From Misgurnus anguillicaudatus (taxonomy: Eukaryota > Chordata > Actinopteri > Cypriniformes > Cobitidae), in NCBI RefSeq assembly GCF_027580225.2, contig NC_073346.2:1-64000 (forward strand): a stretch of DNA of 64,000 nt, written 5' to 3'. Positions 26,232-40,837 of the stretch are shown here, piece after piece. The stretch's first letter is position 1. Each line of letters starts with the position of its first letter. The position numbers were made by a program, and so were the translations under genes. Below the pieces are notes generated by a model. That model saw only the letters and a list, made by a program, of their open reading frames with translations. It had not been told where the DNA came from and did no database searches.

Positions 26232-27009
26232 GCCGTTTAAAGTGATTTCCAGCTCAGAAAAGCAGTTTAGAGTGAAAAATCAACGTTTCAGGCTGAAATG
26301 TGACTTTTCATGCAAAAGTGCACAACTCTGCTTAAAATGCTTACAGGAGCATTCTAAGCCGTTTAAAGTGATTTCCAGCTCAGAAAAGCAGTTTAGAGTG
26401 AAAAATCAACGTTTCAGGCTGAAATGTGACTTTTCATGCAAAAGTGCACAACTCTGCTTAAAATGCTTACAGGAGCATTCTAAGCCGTTTAAAGTGATTT
26501 CCAGCTCAGAAAAGCAGTTTAGAGTGAAAAATCAACGTTTCAGGCTGAAATATGACTTTTCATGCAAAAGTGCACAACTCTGCTTAAAATGCTTACAGGA
26601 GCATTCTAAGCCGTTTAAAGTGATTTCCAGCTCAGAAAAGCAGTTTAGAGGCAAAAATCAACGTTTCAGGCTGAAATGTGACTTTTCATGCAAAAGTGCA
26701 CAACTCTGCTTAAAATGCTTACAGGAGCATTCTAACGATGAAACAAGCCGTTTAAAGTGATTTCCAGCTCAGAAAAGCAGTTTAGAGTGAAAAATCAACG
26801 TTTCAGGCTGAAATGTGACTTTTCATGCAAAAGTGCACAACTCTGCTTAAAATGCTTACAGGAGCATTCTAAGCCGTTTAAAGTGATTTCCAGCTCAGAA
26901 AAGCAGTTTAGAGTGAAAAATCAACGTTTCAGGCTGAAATATGACTTTTCATGCAAAAGTGCACAACTCTGCTTAAAATGCTTACAGGAGCATTCTAACG
27001 ATGAAACAA
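26232..27009 (+). repeat. 778-bp hexamer HOR, example 5
   Basis: Same plan with a ggc fourth unit. It is followed directly by another tgt/tgt/tat/tgt four-unit block, so the hexamer begins to repeat in tandem here. Confidence 0.68.
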
Positions 27010-30000
27010 GCCGTTTAAAGTGATTTCCAGCTCAGAAAAGCAGTTTAGAGTGAAAAATCAACGTTTCAGGCTGAAATGTGACTTTTCATGCAAAAGTGCA
27101 CAACTCTGCTTAAAATGCTTACAGGAGCATTCTAAGCCGTTTAAAGTGATTTCCAGCTCAGAAAAGCAGTTTAGAGTGAAAAATCAACGTTTCAGGCTGA
27201 AATGTGACTTTTCATGCAAAAGTGCACAACTCTGCTTAAAATGCTTACAGGAGCATTCTAAGCCGTTTAAAGTGATTTCCAGCTCAGAAAAGCAGTTTAG
27301 AGTGAAAAATCAACGTTTCAGGCTGAAATATGACTTTTCATGCAAAAGTGCACAACTCTGCTTAAAATGCTTACAGGAGCATTCTAAGCCGTTTAAAGTG
27401 ATTTCCAGCTCAGAAAAGCAGTTTAGAGGCAAAAATCAACGTTTCAGGCTGAAATGTGACTTTTCATGCAAAAGTGCACAACTCTGCTTAAAATGCTTAC
27501 AGGAGCATTCTAACGATGAAACAAGCCGTTTAAAGTGATTTCCAGCTCAGAAAAGCAGTTTAGAGTGAAAAATCAACGTTTCAGGCTGAAATGTGACTTT
27601 TCATGCAAAAGTGCACAACTCTGCTTAAAATGCTTACAGGAGCATTCTAAGCCGTTTAAAGTGATTTCCAGCTCAGAAAAGCAGTTTAGAGTGAAAAATC
27701 AACGTTTCAGGCTGAAATATGACTTTTCATGCAAAAGTGCACAACTCTGCTTAAAATGCTTACAGGAGCATTCTAAGCCGTTTAAAGTGATTTCCAGCTC
27801 AGAAAAGCAGTTTAGAGTGAAAAATCAACGTTTCAGGCTGAAATGTGACTTTTCATGCAAAAGTGCACAACTCTGCTTAAAATGCTTACAGGAGCATTCT
27901 AAGCCGTTTAAAGTGATTTCCAGCTCAGAAAAGCAGTTTAGAGTGAAAAATCAACGTTTCAGGCTGAAATATGACTTTTCATGCAAAAGTGCACAACTCT
28001 GCTTAAAATGCTTACAGGAGCATTCTAAGCCGTTTAAAGTGATTTCCAGCTCAGAAAAGCAGTTTAGAGTGAAAAATCAACGTTTCAGGCTGAAATATGA
28101 CTTTTCATGCAAAAGTGCACAACTCTGCTTAAAATGCTTACAGGAGCATTCTAAGCCGTTTAAAGTGATTTCCAGCTCAGAAAAGCAGTTTAGAGTGAAA
28201 AATCAACGTTTCAGGCTGAAATATGACTTTTCATGCAAAAGTGCACAACTCTGCTTAAAATGCTTACAGGAGCATTCTAAGCCGTTTAAAGTGATTTCCA
28301 GCTCAGAAAAGCAGTTTAGAGTGAAAAATCAACGTTTCAGGCTGAAATATGACTTTTCATGCAAAAGTGCACAACTCTGCTTAAAATGCTTACAGGAGCA
28401 TTCTAACGATGAAACAAGCCGTTTAAAGTGATTTCCAGCTCAGAAAAGCAGTTTAGAGTGAAAAATCAACGTTTCAGGCTGAAATGTGACTTTTCATGCA
28501 AAAGTGCACAACTCTGCTTAAAATGCTTACAGGAGCATTCTAAGCCGTTTAAAGTGATTTCCAGCTCAGAAAAGCAGTTTAGAGTGAAAAATCAACGTTT
28601 CAGGCTGAAATGTGACTTTTCATGCAAAAGTGCACAACTCTGCTTAAAATGCTTACAGGAGCATTCTAAGCCGTTTAAAGTGATTTCCAGCTCAGAAAAG
28701 CAGTTTAGAGTGAAAAATCAACGTTTCAGGCTGAAATATGACTTTTCATGCAAAAGTGCACAACTCTGCTTAAAATGCTTACAGGAGCATTCTAAGCCGT
28801 TTAAAGTGATTTCCAGCTCAGAAAAGCAGTTTAGAGTGAAAAATCAACGTTTCAGGCTGAAATGTGACTTTTCATGCAAAAGTGCACAACTCTGCTTAAA
28901 ATGCTTACAGGAGCATTCTAAGCCGTTTAAAGTGATTTCCAGCTCAGAAAAGCAGTTTAGAGTGAAAAATCAACGTTTCAGGCTGAAATGTGACTTTTCA
29001 TGCAAAAGTGCACAACTCTGCTTAAAATGCTTACAGGAGCATTCTAAGCCGTTTAAAGTGATTTCCAGCTCAGAAAAGCAGTTTAGAGTGAAAAATCAAC
29101 GTTTCAGGCTGAAATATGACTTTTCATGCAAAAGTGCACAACTCTGCTTAAAATGCTTACAGGAGCATTCTAAGCCGTTTAAAGTGATTTCCAGCTCAGA
29201 AAAGCAGTTTAGAGTGAAAAATCAACGTTTCAGGCTGAAATGTGACTTTTCATGCAAAAGTGCACAACTCTGCTTAAAATGCTTACAGGAGCATTCTAAC
29301 GATGAAACAAGCCGTTTAAAGTGATTTCCAGCTCAGAAAAGCAGTTTAGAGTGAAAAATCAACGTTTCAGGCTGAAATATGACTTTTCATGCAAAAGTGC
29401 ACAACTCTGCTTAAAATGCTTACAGGAGCATTCTAAGCCGTTTAAAGTGATTTCCAGCTCAGAAAAGCAGTTTAGAGTGAAAAATCAACGTTTCAGGCTG
29501 AAATGTGACTTTTCATGCAAAAGTGCACAACTCTGCTTAAAATGCTTACAGGAGCATTCTAAGCCGTTTAAAGTGATTTCCAGCTCAGAAAAGCAGTTTA
29601 GAGTGAAAAATCAACGTTTCAGGCTGAAATGTGACTTTTCATGCAAAAGTGCACAACTCTGCTTAAAATGCTTACAGGAGCATTCTAAGCCGTTTAAAGT
29701 GATTTCCAGCTCAGAAAAGCAGTTTAGAGTGAAAAATCAACGTTTCAGGCTGAAATATGACTTTTCATGCAAAAGTGCACAACTCTGCTTAAAATGCTTA
29801 CAGGAGCATTCTAAGCCGTTTAAAGTGATTTCCAGCTCAGAAAAGCAGTTTAGAGTGAAAAATCAACGTTTCAGGCTGAAATGTGACTTTTCATGCAAAA
29901 GTGCACAACTCTGCTTAAAATGCTTACAGGAGCATTCTAACGATGAAACAAGCCGTTTAAAGTGATTTCCAGCTCAGAAAAGCAGTTTAGAGTGAAAAAT

Positions 30001-33000
30001 CAACGTTTCAGGCTGAAATGTGACTTTTCATGCAAAAGTGCACAACTCTGCTTAAAATGCTTACAGGAGCATTCTAAGCCGTTTAAAGTGATTTCCAGCT
30101 CAGAAAAGCAGTTTAGAGTGAAAAATCAACGTTTCAGGCTGAAATATGACTTTTCATGCAAAAGTGCACAACTCTGCTTAAAATGCTTACAGGAGCATTC
30201 TAAGCCGTTTAAAGTGATTTCCAGCTCAGAAAAGCAGTTTAGAGTGAAAAATCAACGTTTCAGGCTGAAATGTGACTTTTCATGCAAAAGTGCACAACTC
30301 TGCTTAAAATGCTTACAGGAGCATTCTAAGCCGTTTAAAGTGATTTCCAGCTCAGAAAAGCAGTTTAGAGTGAAAAATCAACGTTTCAGGCTGAAATATG
30401 ACTTTTCATGCAAAAGTGCACAACTCTGCTTAAAATGCTTACAGGAGCATTCTAAGCCGTTTAAAGTGATTTCCAGCTCAGAAAAGCAGTTTAGAGTGAA
30501 AAATCAACGTTTCAGGCTGAAATATGACTTTTCATGCAAAAGTGCACAACTCTGCTTAAAATGCTTACAGGAGCATTCTAAGCCGTTTAAAGTGATTTCC
30601 AGCTCAGAAAAGCAGTTTAGAGTGAAAAATCAACGTTTCAGGCTGAAATGTGACTTTTCATGCAAAAGTGCACAACTCTGCTTAAAATGCTTACAGGAGC
30701 ATTCTAAGCCGTTTAAAGTGATTTCCAGCTCAGAAAAGCAGTTTAGAGTGAAAAATCAACGTTTCAGGCTGAAATGTGACTTTTCATGCAAAAGTGCACA
30801 ACTCTGCTTAAAATGCTTACAGGAGCATTCTAAGCCGTTTAAAGTGATTTCCAGCTCAGAAAAGCAGTTTAGAGTGAAAAATCAACGTTTCAGGCTGAAA
30901 TATGACTTTTCATGCAAAAGTGCACAACTCTGCTTAAAATGCTTACAGGAGCATTCTAAGCCGTTTAAAGTGATTTCCAGCTCAGAAAAGCAGTTTAGAG
31001 TGAAAAATCAACGTTTCAGGCTGAAATATGACTTTTCATGCAAAAGTGCACAACTCTGCTTAAAATGCTTACAGGAGCATTCTAAGCCGTTTAAAGTGAT
31101 TTCCAGCTCAGAAAAGCAGTTTAGAGGCAAAAATCAACGTTTCAGGCTGAAATGTGACTTTTCATGCAAAAGTGCACAACTCTGCTTAAAATGCTTACAG
31201 GAGCATTCTAAGCCGTTTAAAGTGATTTCCAGCTCAGAAAAGCAGTTTAGAGTGAAAAATCAACGTTTCAGGCTGAAATATGACTTTTCATGCAAAAGTG
31301 CACAACTCTGCTTAAAATGCTTACAGGAGCATTCTAAGCCGTTTAAAGTGATTTCCAGCTCAGAAAAGCAGTTTAGAGTGAAAAATCAACGTTTCAGGCT
31401 GAAATATGACTTTTCATGCAAAAGTGCACAACTCTGCTTAAAATGCTTACAGGAGCATTCTAAGCCGTTTAAAGTGATTTCCAGCTCAGAAAAGCAGTTT
31501 AGAGTGAAAAATCAACGTTTCAGGCTGAAATGTGACTTTTCATGCAAAAGTGCACAACTCTGCTTAAAATGCTTACAGGAGCATTCTAACGATGAAACAA
31601 GCCGTTTAAAGTGATTTCCAGCTCAGAAAAGCAGTTTAGAGTGAAAAATCAACGTTTCAGGCTGAAATGTGACTTTTCATGCAAAAGTGCACAACTCTGC
31701 TTAAAATGCTTACAGGAGCATTCTAAGCCGTTTAAAGTGATTTCCAGCTCAGAAAAGCAGTTTAGAGTGAAAAATCAACGTTTCAGGCTGAAATATGACT
31801 TTTCATGCAAAAGTGCACAACTCTGCTTAAAATGCTTACAGGAGCATTCTAAGCCGTTTAAAGTGATTTCCAGCTCAGAAAAGCAGTTTAGAGTGAAAAA
31901 TCAACGTTTCAGGCTGAAATGTGACTTTTCATGCAAAAGTGCACAACTCTGCTTAAAATGCTTACAGGAGCATTCTAAGCCGTTTAAAGTGATTTCCAGC
32001 TCAGAAAAGCAGTTTAGAGTGAAAAATCAACGTTTCAGGCTGAAATGTGACTTTTCATGCAAAAGTGCACAACTCTGCTTAAAATGCTTACAGGAGCATT
32101 CTAAGCCGTTTAAAGTGATTTCCAGCTCAGAAAAGCAGTTTAGAGTGAAAAATCAACGTTTCAGGCTGAAATATGACTTTTCATGCAAAAGTGCACAACT
32201 CTGCTTAAAATGCTTACAGGAGCATTCTAACGATGAAACAAGCCGTTTAAAGTGATTTCCAGCTCAGAAAAGCAGTTTAGAGTGAAAAATCAACGTTTCA
32301 GGCTGAAATGTGACTTTTCATGCAAAAGTGCACAACTCTGCTTAAAATGCTTACAGGAGCATTCTAAGCCGTTTAAAGTGATTTCCAGCTCAGAAAAGCA
32401 GTTTAGAGTGAAAAATCAACGTTTCAGGCTGAAATGTGACTTTTCATGCAAAAGTGCACAACTCTGCTTAAAATGCTTACAGGAGCATTCTAAGCCGTTT
32501 AAAGTGATTTCCAGCTCAGAAAAGCAGTTTAGAGTGAAAAATCAACGTTTCAGGCTGAAATATGACTTTTCATGCAAAAGTGCACAACTCTGCTTAAAAT
32601 GCTTACAGGAGCATTCTAAGCCGTTTAAAGTGATTTCCAGCTCAGAAAAGCAGTTTAGAGGCAAAAATCAACGTTTCAGGCTGAAATGTGACTTTTCATG
32701 CAAAAGTGCACAACTCTGCTTAAAATGCTTACAGGAGCATTCTAACGATGAAACAAGCCGTTTAAAGTGATTTCCAGCTCAGAAAAGCAGTTTAGAGTGA
32801 AAAATCAACGTTTCAGGCTGAAATGTGACTTTTCATGCAAAAGTGCACAACTCTGCTTAAAATGCTTACAGGAGCATTCTAAGCCGTTTAAAGTGATTTC
32901 CAGCTCAGAAAAGCAGTTTAGAGTGAAAAATCAACGTTTCAGGCTGAAATATGACTTTTCATGCAAAAGTGCACAACTCTGCTTAAAATGCTTACAGGAG

Positions 33001-34164
33001 CATTCTAAGCCGTTTAAAGTGATTTCCAGCTCAGAAAAGCAGTTTAGAGTGAAAAATCAACGTTTCAGGCTGAAATGTGACTTTTCATGCAAAAGTGCAC
33101 AACTCTGCTTAAAATGCTTACAGGAGCATTCTAAGCCGTTTAAAGTGATTTCCAGCTCAGAAAAGCAGTTTAGAGTGAAAAATCAACGTTTCAGGCTGAA
33201 ATGTGACTTTTCATGCAAAAGTGCACAACTCTGCTTAAAATGCTTACAGGAGCATTCTAAGCCGTTTAAAGTGATTTCCAGCTCAGAAAAGCAGTTTAGA
33301 GTGAAAAATCAACGTTTCAGGCTGAAATATGACTTTTCATGCAAAAGTGCACAACTCTGCTTAAAATGCTTACAGGAGCATTCTAAGCCGTTTAAAGTGA
33401 TTTCCAGCTCAGAAAAGCAGTTTAGAGGCAAAAATCAACGTTTCAGGCTGAAATGTGACTTTTCATGCAAAAGTGCACAACTCTGCTTAAAATGCTTACA
33501 GGAGCATTCTAACGATGAAACAAGCCGTTTAAAGTGATTTCCAGCTCAGAAAAGCAGTTTAGAGTGAAAAATCAACGTTTCAGGCTGAAATGTGACTTTT
33601 CATGCAAAAGTGCACAACTCTGCTTAAAATGCTTACAGGAGCATTCTAAGCCGTTTAAAGTGATTTCCAGCTCAGAAAAGCAGTTTAGAGTGAAAAATCA
33701 ACGTTTCAGGCTGAAATATGACTTTTCATGCAAAAGTGCACAACTCTGCTTAAAATGCTTACAGGAGCATTCTAAGCCGTTTAAAGTGATTTCCAGCTCA
33801 GAAAAGCAGTTTAGAGTGAAAAATCAACGTTTCAGGCTGAAATGTGACTTTTCATGCAAAAGTGCACAACTCTGCTTAAAATGCTTACAGGAGCATTCTA
33901 AGCCGTTTAAAGTGATTTCCAGCTCAGAAAAGCAGTTTAGAGTGAAAAATCAACGTTTCAGGCTGAAATATGACTTTTCATGCAAAAGTGCACAACTCTG
34001 CTTAAAATGCTTACAGGAGCATTCTAAGCCGTTTAAAGTGATTTCCAGCTCAGAAAAGCAGTTTAGAGTGAAAAATCAACGTTTCAGGCTGAAATATGAC
34101 TTTTCATGCAAAAGTGCACAACTCTGCTTAAAATGCTTACAGGAGCATTCTAACGATGAAACAA

Positions 34165-34942
34165 GCCGTTTAAAGTGATTTCCAGCTCAGAAAAGCAGTT
34201 TAGAGTGAAAAATCAACGTTTCAGGCTGAAATGTGACTTTTCATGCAAAAGTGCACAACTCTGCTTAAAATGCTTACAGGAGCATTCTAAGCCGTTTAAA
34301 GTGATTTCCAGCTCAGAAAAGCAGTTTAGAGTGAAAAATCAACGTTTCAGGCTGAAATGTGACTTTTCATGCAAAAGTGCACAACTCTGCTTAAAATGCT
34401 TACAGGAGCATTCTAAGCCGTTTAAAGTGATTTCCAGCTCAGAAAAGCAGTTTAGAGTGAAAAATCAACGTTTCAGGCTGAAATATGACTTTTCATGCAA
34501 AAGTGCACAACTCTGCTTAAAATGCTTACAGGAGCATTCTAAGCCGTTTAAAGTGATTTCCAGCTCAGAAAAGCAGTTTAGAGTGAAAAATCAACGTTTC
34601 AGGCTGAAATGTGACTTTTCATGCAAAAGTGCACAACTCTGCTTAAAATGCTTACAGGAGCATTCTAACGATGAAACAAGCCGTTTAAAGTGATTTCCAG
34701 CTCAGAAAAGCAGTTTAGAGTGAAAAATCAACGTTTCAGGCTGAAATGTGACTTTTCATGCAAAAGTGCACAACTCTGCTTAAAATGCTTACAGGAGCAT
34801 TCTAAGCCGTTTAAAGTGATTTCCAGCTCAGAAAAGCAGTTTAGAGTGAAAAATCAACGTTTCAGGCTGAAATATGACTTTTCATGCAAAAGTGCACAAC
34901 TCTGCTTAAAATGCTTACAGGAGCATTCTAACGATGAAACAA
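34165..34942 (+). repeat. 778-bp hexamer HOR, example 6
   Basis: Same plan, all gtg type, followed again by the four-unit block with a ggc fourth unit. Confidence 0.68.
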
Positions 34943-37900
34943 GCCGTTTAAAGTGATTTCCAGCTCAGAAAAGCAGTTTAGAGTGAAAAATCAACGTTTC
35001 AGGCTGAAATGTGACTTTTCATGCAAAAGTGCACAACTCTGCTTAAAATGCTTACAGGAGCATTCTAAGCCGTTTAAAGTGATTTCCAGCTCAGAAAAGC
35101 AGTTTAGAGTGAAAAATCAACGTTTCAGGCTGAAATGTGACTTTTCATGCAAAAGTGCACAACTCTGCTTAAAATGCTTACAGGAGCATTCTAAGCCGTT
35201 TAAAGTGATTTCCAGCTCAGAAAAGCAGTTTAGAGTGAAAAATCAACGTTTCAGGCTGAAATATGACTTTTCATGCAAAAGTGCACAACTCTGCTTAAAA
35301 TGCTTACAGGAGCATTCTAAGCCGTTTAAAGTGATTTCCAGCTCAGAAAAGCAGTTTAGAGGCAAAAATCAACGTTTCAGGCTGAAATGTGACTTTTCAT
35401 GCAAAAGTGCACAACTCTGCTTAAAATGCTTACAGGAGCATTCTAACGATGAAACAAGCCGTTTAAAGTGATTTCCAGCTCAGAAAAGCAGTTTAGAGGC
35501 AAAAATCAACGTTTCAGGCTGAAATGTGACTTTTCATGCAAAAGTGCACAACTCTGCTTAAAATGCTTACAGGAGCATTCTAAGCCGTTTAAAGTGATTT
35601 CCAGCTCAGAAAAGCAGTTTAGAGTGAAAAATCAACGTTTCAGGCTGAAATATGACTTTTCATGCAAAAGTGCACAACTCTGCTTAAAATGCTTACAGGA
35701 GCATTCTAAGCCGTTTAAAGTGATTTCCAGCTCAGAAAAGCAGTTTAGAGTGAAAAATCAACGTTTCAGGCTGAAATATGACTTTTCATGCAAAAGTGCA
35801 CAACTCTGCTTAAAATGCTTACAGGAGCATTCTAAGCCGTTTAAAGTGATTTCCAGCTCAGAAAAGCAGTTTAGAGTGAAAAATCAACGTTTCAGGCTGA
35901 AATGTGACTTTTCATGCAAAAGTGCACAACTCTGCTTAAAATGCTTACAGGAGCATTCTAAGCCGTTTAAAGTGATTTCCAGCTCAGAAAAGCAGTTTAG
36001 AGTGAAAAATCAACGTTTCAGGCTGAAATATGACTTTTCATGCAAAAGTGCACAACTCTGCTTAAAATGCTTACAGGAGCATTCTAAGCCGTTTAAAGTG
36101 ATTTCCAGCTCAGAAAAGCAGTTTAGAGTGAAAAATCAACGTTTCAGGCTGAAATATGACTTTTCATGCAAAAGTGCACAACTCTGCTTAAAATGCTTAC
36201 AGGAGCATTCTAAGCCGTTTAAAGTGATTTCCAGCTCAGAAAAGCAGTTTAGAGGCAAAAATCAACGTTTCAGGCTGAAATGTGACTTTTCATGCAAAAG
36301 TGCACAACTCTGCTTAAAATGCTTACAGGAGCATTCTAACGATGAAACAAGCCGTTTAAAGTGATTTCCAGCTCAGAAAAGCAGTTTAGAGTGAAAAATC
36401 AACGTTTCAGGCTGAAATGTGACTTTTCATGCAAAAGTGCACAACTCTGCTTAAAATGCTTACAGGAGCATTCTAAGCCGTTTAAAGTGATTTCCAGCTC
36501 AGAAAAGCAGTTTAGAGTGAAAAATCAACGTTTCAGGCTGAAATATGACTTTTCATGCAAAAGTGCACAACTCTGCTTAAAATGCTTACAGGAGCATTCT
36601 AACGATGAAACAAGCCGTTTAAAGTGATTTCCAGCTCAGAAAAGCAGTTTAGAGTGAAAAATCAACGTTTCAGGCTGAAATGTGACTTTTCATGCAAAAG
36701 TGCACAACTCTGCTTAAAATGCTTACAGGAGCATTCTAAGCCGTTTAAAGTGATTTCCAGCTCAGAAAAGCAGTTTAGAGTGAAAAATCAACGTTTCAGG
36801 CTGAAATGTGACTTTTCATGCAAAAGTGCACAACTCTGCTTAAAATGCTTACAGGAGCATTCTAAGCCGTTTAAAGTGATTTCCAGCTCAGAAAAGCAGT
36901 TTAGAGTGAAAAATCAACGTTTCAGGCTGAAATATGACTTTTCATGCAAAAGTGCACAACTCTGCTTAAAATGCTTACAGGAGCATTCTAAGCCGTTTAA
37001 AGTGATTTCCAGCTCAGAAAAGCAGTTTAGAGTGAAAAATCAACGTTTCAGGCTGAAATGTGACTTTTCATGCAAAAGTGCACAACTCTGCTTAAAATGC
37101 TTACAGGAGCATTCTAAGCCGTTTAAAGTGATTTCCAGCTCAGAAAAGCAGTTTAGAGTGAAAAATCAACGTTTCAGGCTGAAATGTGACTTTTCATGCA
37201 AAAGTGCCCAACTCTGCTTAAAATGCTTACAGGAGCATTCTAAGCCGTTTAAAGTGATTTCCAGCTCAGAAAAGCAGTTTAGAGTGAAAAATCAACGTTT
37301 CAGGCTGAAATATGACTTTTCATGCAAAAGTGCACAACTCTGCTTAAAATGCTTACAGGAGCATTCTAAGCCGTTTAAAGTGATTTCCAGCTCAGAAAAG
37401 CAGTTTAGAGTGAAAAATCAACGTTTCAGGCTGAAATGTGACTTTTCATGCAAAAGTGCACAACTCTGCTTAAAATGCTTACAGGAGCATTCTAACGATG
37501 AAACAAGCCGTTTAAAGTGATTTCCAGCTCAGAAAAGCAGTTTAGAGTGAAAAATCAACGTTTCAGGCTGAAATGTGACTTTTCATGCAAAAGTGCACAA
37601 CTCTGCTTAAAATGCTTACAGGAGCATTCTAAGCCGTTTAAAGTGATTTCCAGCTCAGAAAAGCAGTTTAGAGTGAAAAATCAACGTTTCAGGCTGAAAT
37701 ATGACTTTTCATGCAAAAGTGCACAACTCTGCTTAAAATGCTTACAGGAGCATTCTAAGCCGTTTAAAGTGATTTCCAGCTCAGAAAAGCAGTTTAGAGT
37801 GAAAAATCAACGTTTCAGGCTGAAATGTGACTTTTCATGCAAAAGTGCACAACTCTGCTTAAAATGCTTACAGGAGCATTCTAAGCCGTTTAAAGTGATT

Positions 37901-40837
37901 TCCAGCTCAGAAAAGCAGTTTAGAGTGAAAAATCAACGTTTCAGGCTGAAATATGACTTTTCATGCAAAAGTGCACAACTCTGCTTAAAATGCTTACAGG
38001 AGCATTCTAAGCCGTTTAAAGTGATTTCCAGCTCAGAAAAGCAGTTTAGAGTGAAAAATCAACGTTTCAGGCTGAAATATGACTTTTCATGCAAAAGTGC
38101 ACAACTCTGCTTAAAATGCTTACAGGAGCATTCTAAGCCGTTTAAAGTGATTTCCAGCTCAGAAAAGCAGTTTAGAGGCAAAAATCAACGTTTCAGGCTG
38201 AAATGTGACTTTTCATGCAAAAGTGCACAACTCTGCTTAAAATGCTTACAGGAGCATTCTAACGATGAAACAAGCCGTTTAAAGTGATTTCCAGCTCAGA
38301 AAAGCAGTTTAGAGGCAAAAATCAACGTTTCAGGCTGAAATGTGACTTTTCATGCAAAAGTGCACAACTCTGCTTAAAATGCTTACAGGAGCATTCTAAG
38401 CCGTTTAAAGTGATTTCCAGCTCAGAAAAGCAGTTTAGAGTGAAAAATCAACGTTTCAGGCTGAAATATGACTTTTCATGCAAAAGTGCACAACTCTGCT
38501 TAAAATGCTTACAGGAGCATTCTAACGATGAAACAAGCCGTTTAAAGTGATTTCCAGCTCAGAAAAGCAGTTTAGAGTGAAAAATCAACGTTTCAGGCTG
38601 AAATGTGACTTTTCATGCAAAAGTGCACAACTCTGCTTAAAATGCTTACAGGAGCATTCTAAGCCGTTTAAAGTGATTTCCAGCTCAGAAAAGCAGTTTA
38701 GAGTGAAAAATCAACGTTTCAGGCTGAAATATGACTTTTCATGCAAAAGTGCACAACTCTGCTTAAAATGCTTACAGGAGCATTCTAAGCCGTTTAAAGT
38801 GATTTCCAGCTCAGAAAAGCAGTTTAGAGTGAAAAATCAACGTTTCAGGCTGAAATATGACTTTTCATGCAAAAGTGCACAACTCTGCTTAAAATGCTTA
38901 CAGGAGCATTCTAAGCCGTTTAAAGTGATTTCCAGCTCAGAAAAGCAGTTTAGAGTGAAAAATCAACGTTTCAGGCTGAAATATGACTTTTCATGCAAAA
39001 GTGCACAACTCTGCTTAAAATGCTTACAGGAGCATTCTAAGCCGTTTAAAGTGATTTCCAGCTCAGAAAAGCAGTTTAGAGTGAAAAATCAACGTTTCAG
39101 GCTGAAATGTGACTTTTCATGCAAAAGTGCACAACTCTGCTTAAAATGCTTACAGGAGCATTCTAAGCCGTTTAAAGTGATTTCCAGCTCAGAAAAGCAG
39201 TTTAGAGTGAAAAATCAACGTTTCAGGCTGAAATGTGACTTTTCATGCAAAAGTGCACAACTCTGCTTAAAATGCTTACAGGAGCATTCTAAGCCGTTTA
39301 AAGTGATTTCCAGCTCAGAAAAGCAGTTTAGAGGCAAAAATCAACGTTTCAGGCTGAAATGTGACTTTTCATGCAAAAGTGCACAACTCTGCTTAAAATG
39401 CTTACAGGAGCATTCTAAGCCGTTTAAAGTGATTTCCAGCTCAGAAAAGCAGTTTAGAGTGAAAAATCAACGTTTCAGGCTGAAATGTGACTTTTCATGC
39501 AAAAGTGCACAACTCTGCTTAAAATGCTTACAGGAGCATTCTAAGCCGTTTAAAGTGATTTCCAGCTCAGAAAAGCAGTTTAGAGTGAAAAATCAACGTT
39601 TCAGGCTGAAATATGACTTTTCATGCAAAAGTGCACAACTCTGCTTAAAATGCTTACAGGAGCATTCTAAGCCGTTTAAAGTGATTTCCAGCTCAGAAAA
39701 GCAGTTTAGAGTGAAAAATCAACGTTTCAGGCTGAAATGTGACTTTTCATGCAAAAGTGCACAACTCTGCTTAAAATGCTTACAGGAGCATTCTAAGCCG
39801 TTTAAAGTGATTTCCAGCTCAGAAAAGCAGTTTAGAGTGAAAAATCAACGTTTCAGGCTGAAATGTGACTTTTCATGCAAAAGTGCACAACTCTGCTTAA
39901 AATGCTTACAGGAGCATTCTAAGCCGTTTAAAGTGATTTCCAGCTCAGAAAAGCAGTTTAGAGTGAAAAATCAACGTTTCAGGCTGAAATATGACTTTTC
40001 ATGCAAAAGTGCACAACTCTGCTTAAAATGCTTACAGGAGCATTCTAACGATGAAACAAGCCGTTTAAAGTGATTTCCAGCTCAGAAAAGCAGTTTAGAG
40101 TGAAAAATCAACGTTTCAGGCTGAAATGTGACTTTTCATGCAAAAGTGCACAACTCTGCTTAAAATGCTTACAGGAGCATTCTAAGCCGTTTAAAGTGAT
40201 TTCCAGCTCAGAAAAGCAGTTTAGAGTGAAAAATCAACGTTTCAGGCTGAAATATGACTTTTCATGCAAAAGTGCACAACTCTGCTTAAAATGCTTACAG
40301 GAGCATTCTAAGCCGTTTAAAGTGATTTCCAGCTCAGAAAAGCAGTTTAGAGTGAAAAATCAACGTTTCAGGCTGAAATATGACTTTTCATGCAAAAGTG
40401 CACAACTCTGCTTAAAATGCTTACAGGAGCATTCTAAGCCGTTTAAAGTGATTTCCAGCTCAGAAAAGCAGTTTAGAGTGAAAAATCAACGTTTCAGGCT
40501 GAAATGTGACTTTTCATGCAAAAGTGCACAACTCTGCTTAAAATGCTTACAGGAGCATTCTAACGATGAAACAAGCCGTTTAAAGTGATTTCCAGCTCAG
40601 AAAAGCAGTTTAGAGGCAAAAATCAACGTTTCAGGCTGAAATGTGACTTTTCATGCAAAAGTGCACAACTCTGCTTAAAATGCTTACAGGAGCATTCTAA
40701 GCCGTTTAAAGTGATTTCCAGCTCAGAAAAGCAGTTTAGAGTGAAAAATCAACGTTTCAGGCTGAAATATGACTTTTCATGCAAAAGTGCACAACTCTGC
40801 TTAAAATGCTTACAGGAGCATTCTAACGATGAAACAA

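Noticed and set aside
29962..31614. Long forward open frame (550 codons) and about 100 similar ones across the array, giving a 42-residue repeat with CxxC
   Set aside because: 126 bp is exactly 42 codons, so one open frame persists through tandem copies without selection. The frames start at GTG, end wherever an 11-bp extension, +1 base or cataac occurs, and lack promoters and family resemblance. The cysteine spacing is a by-product of the monomer.
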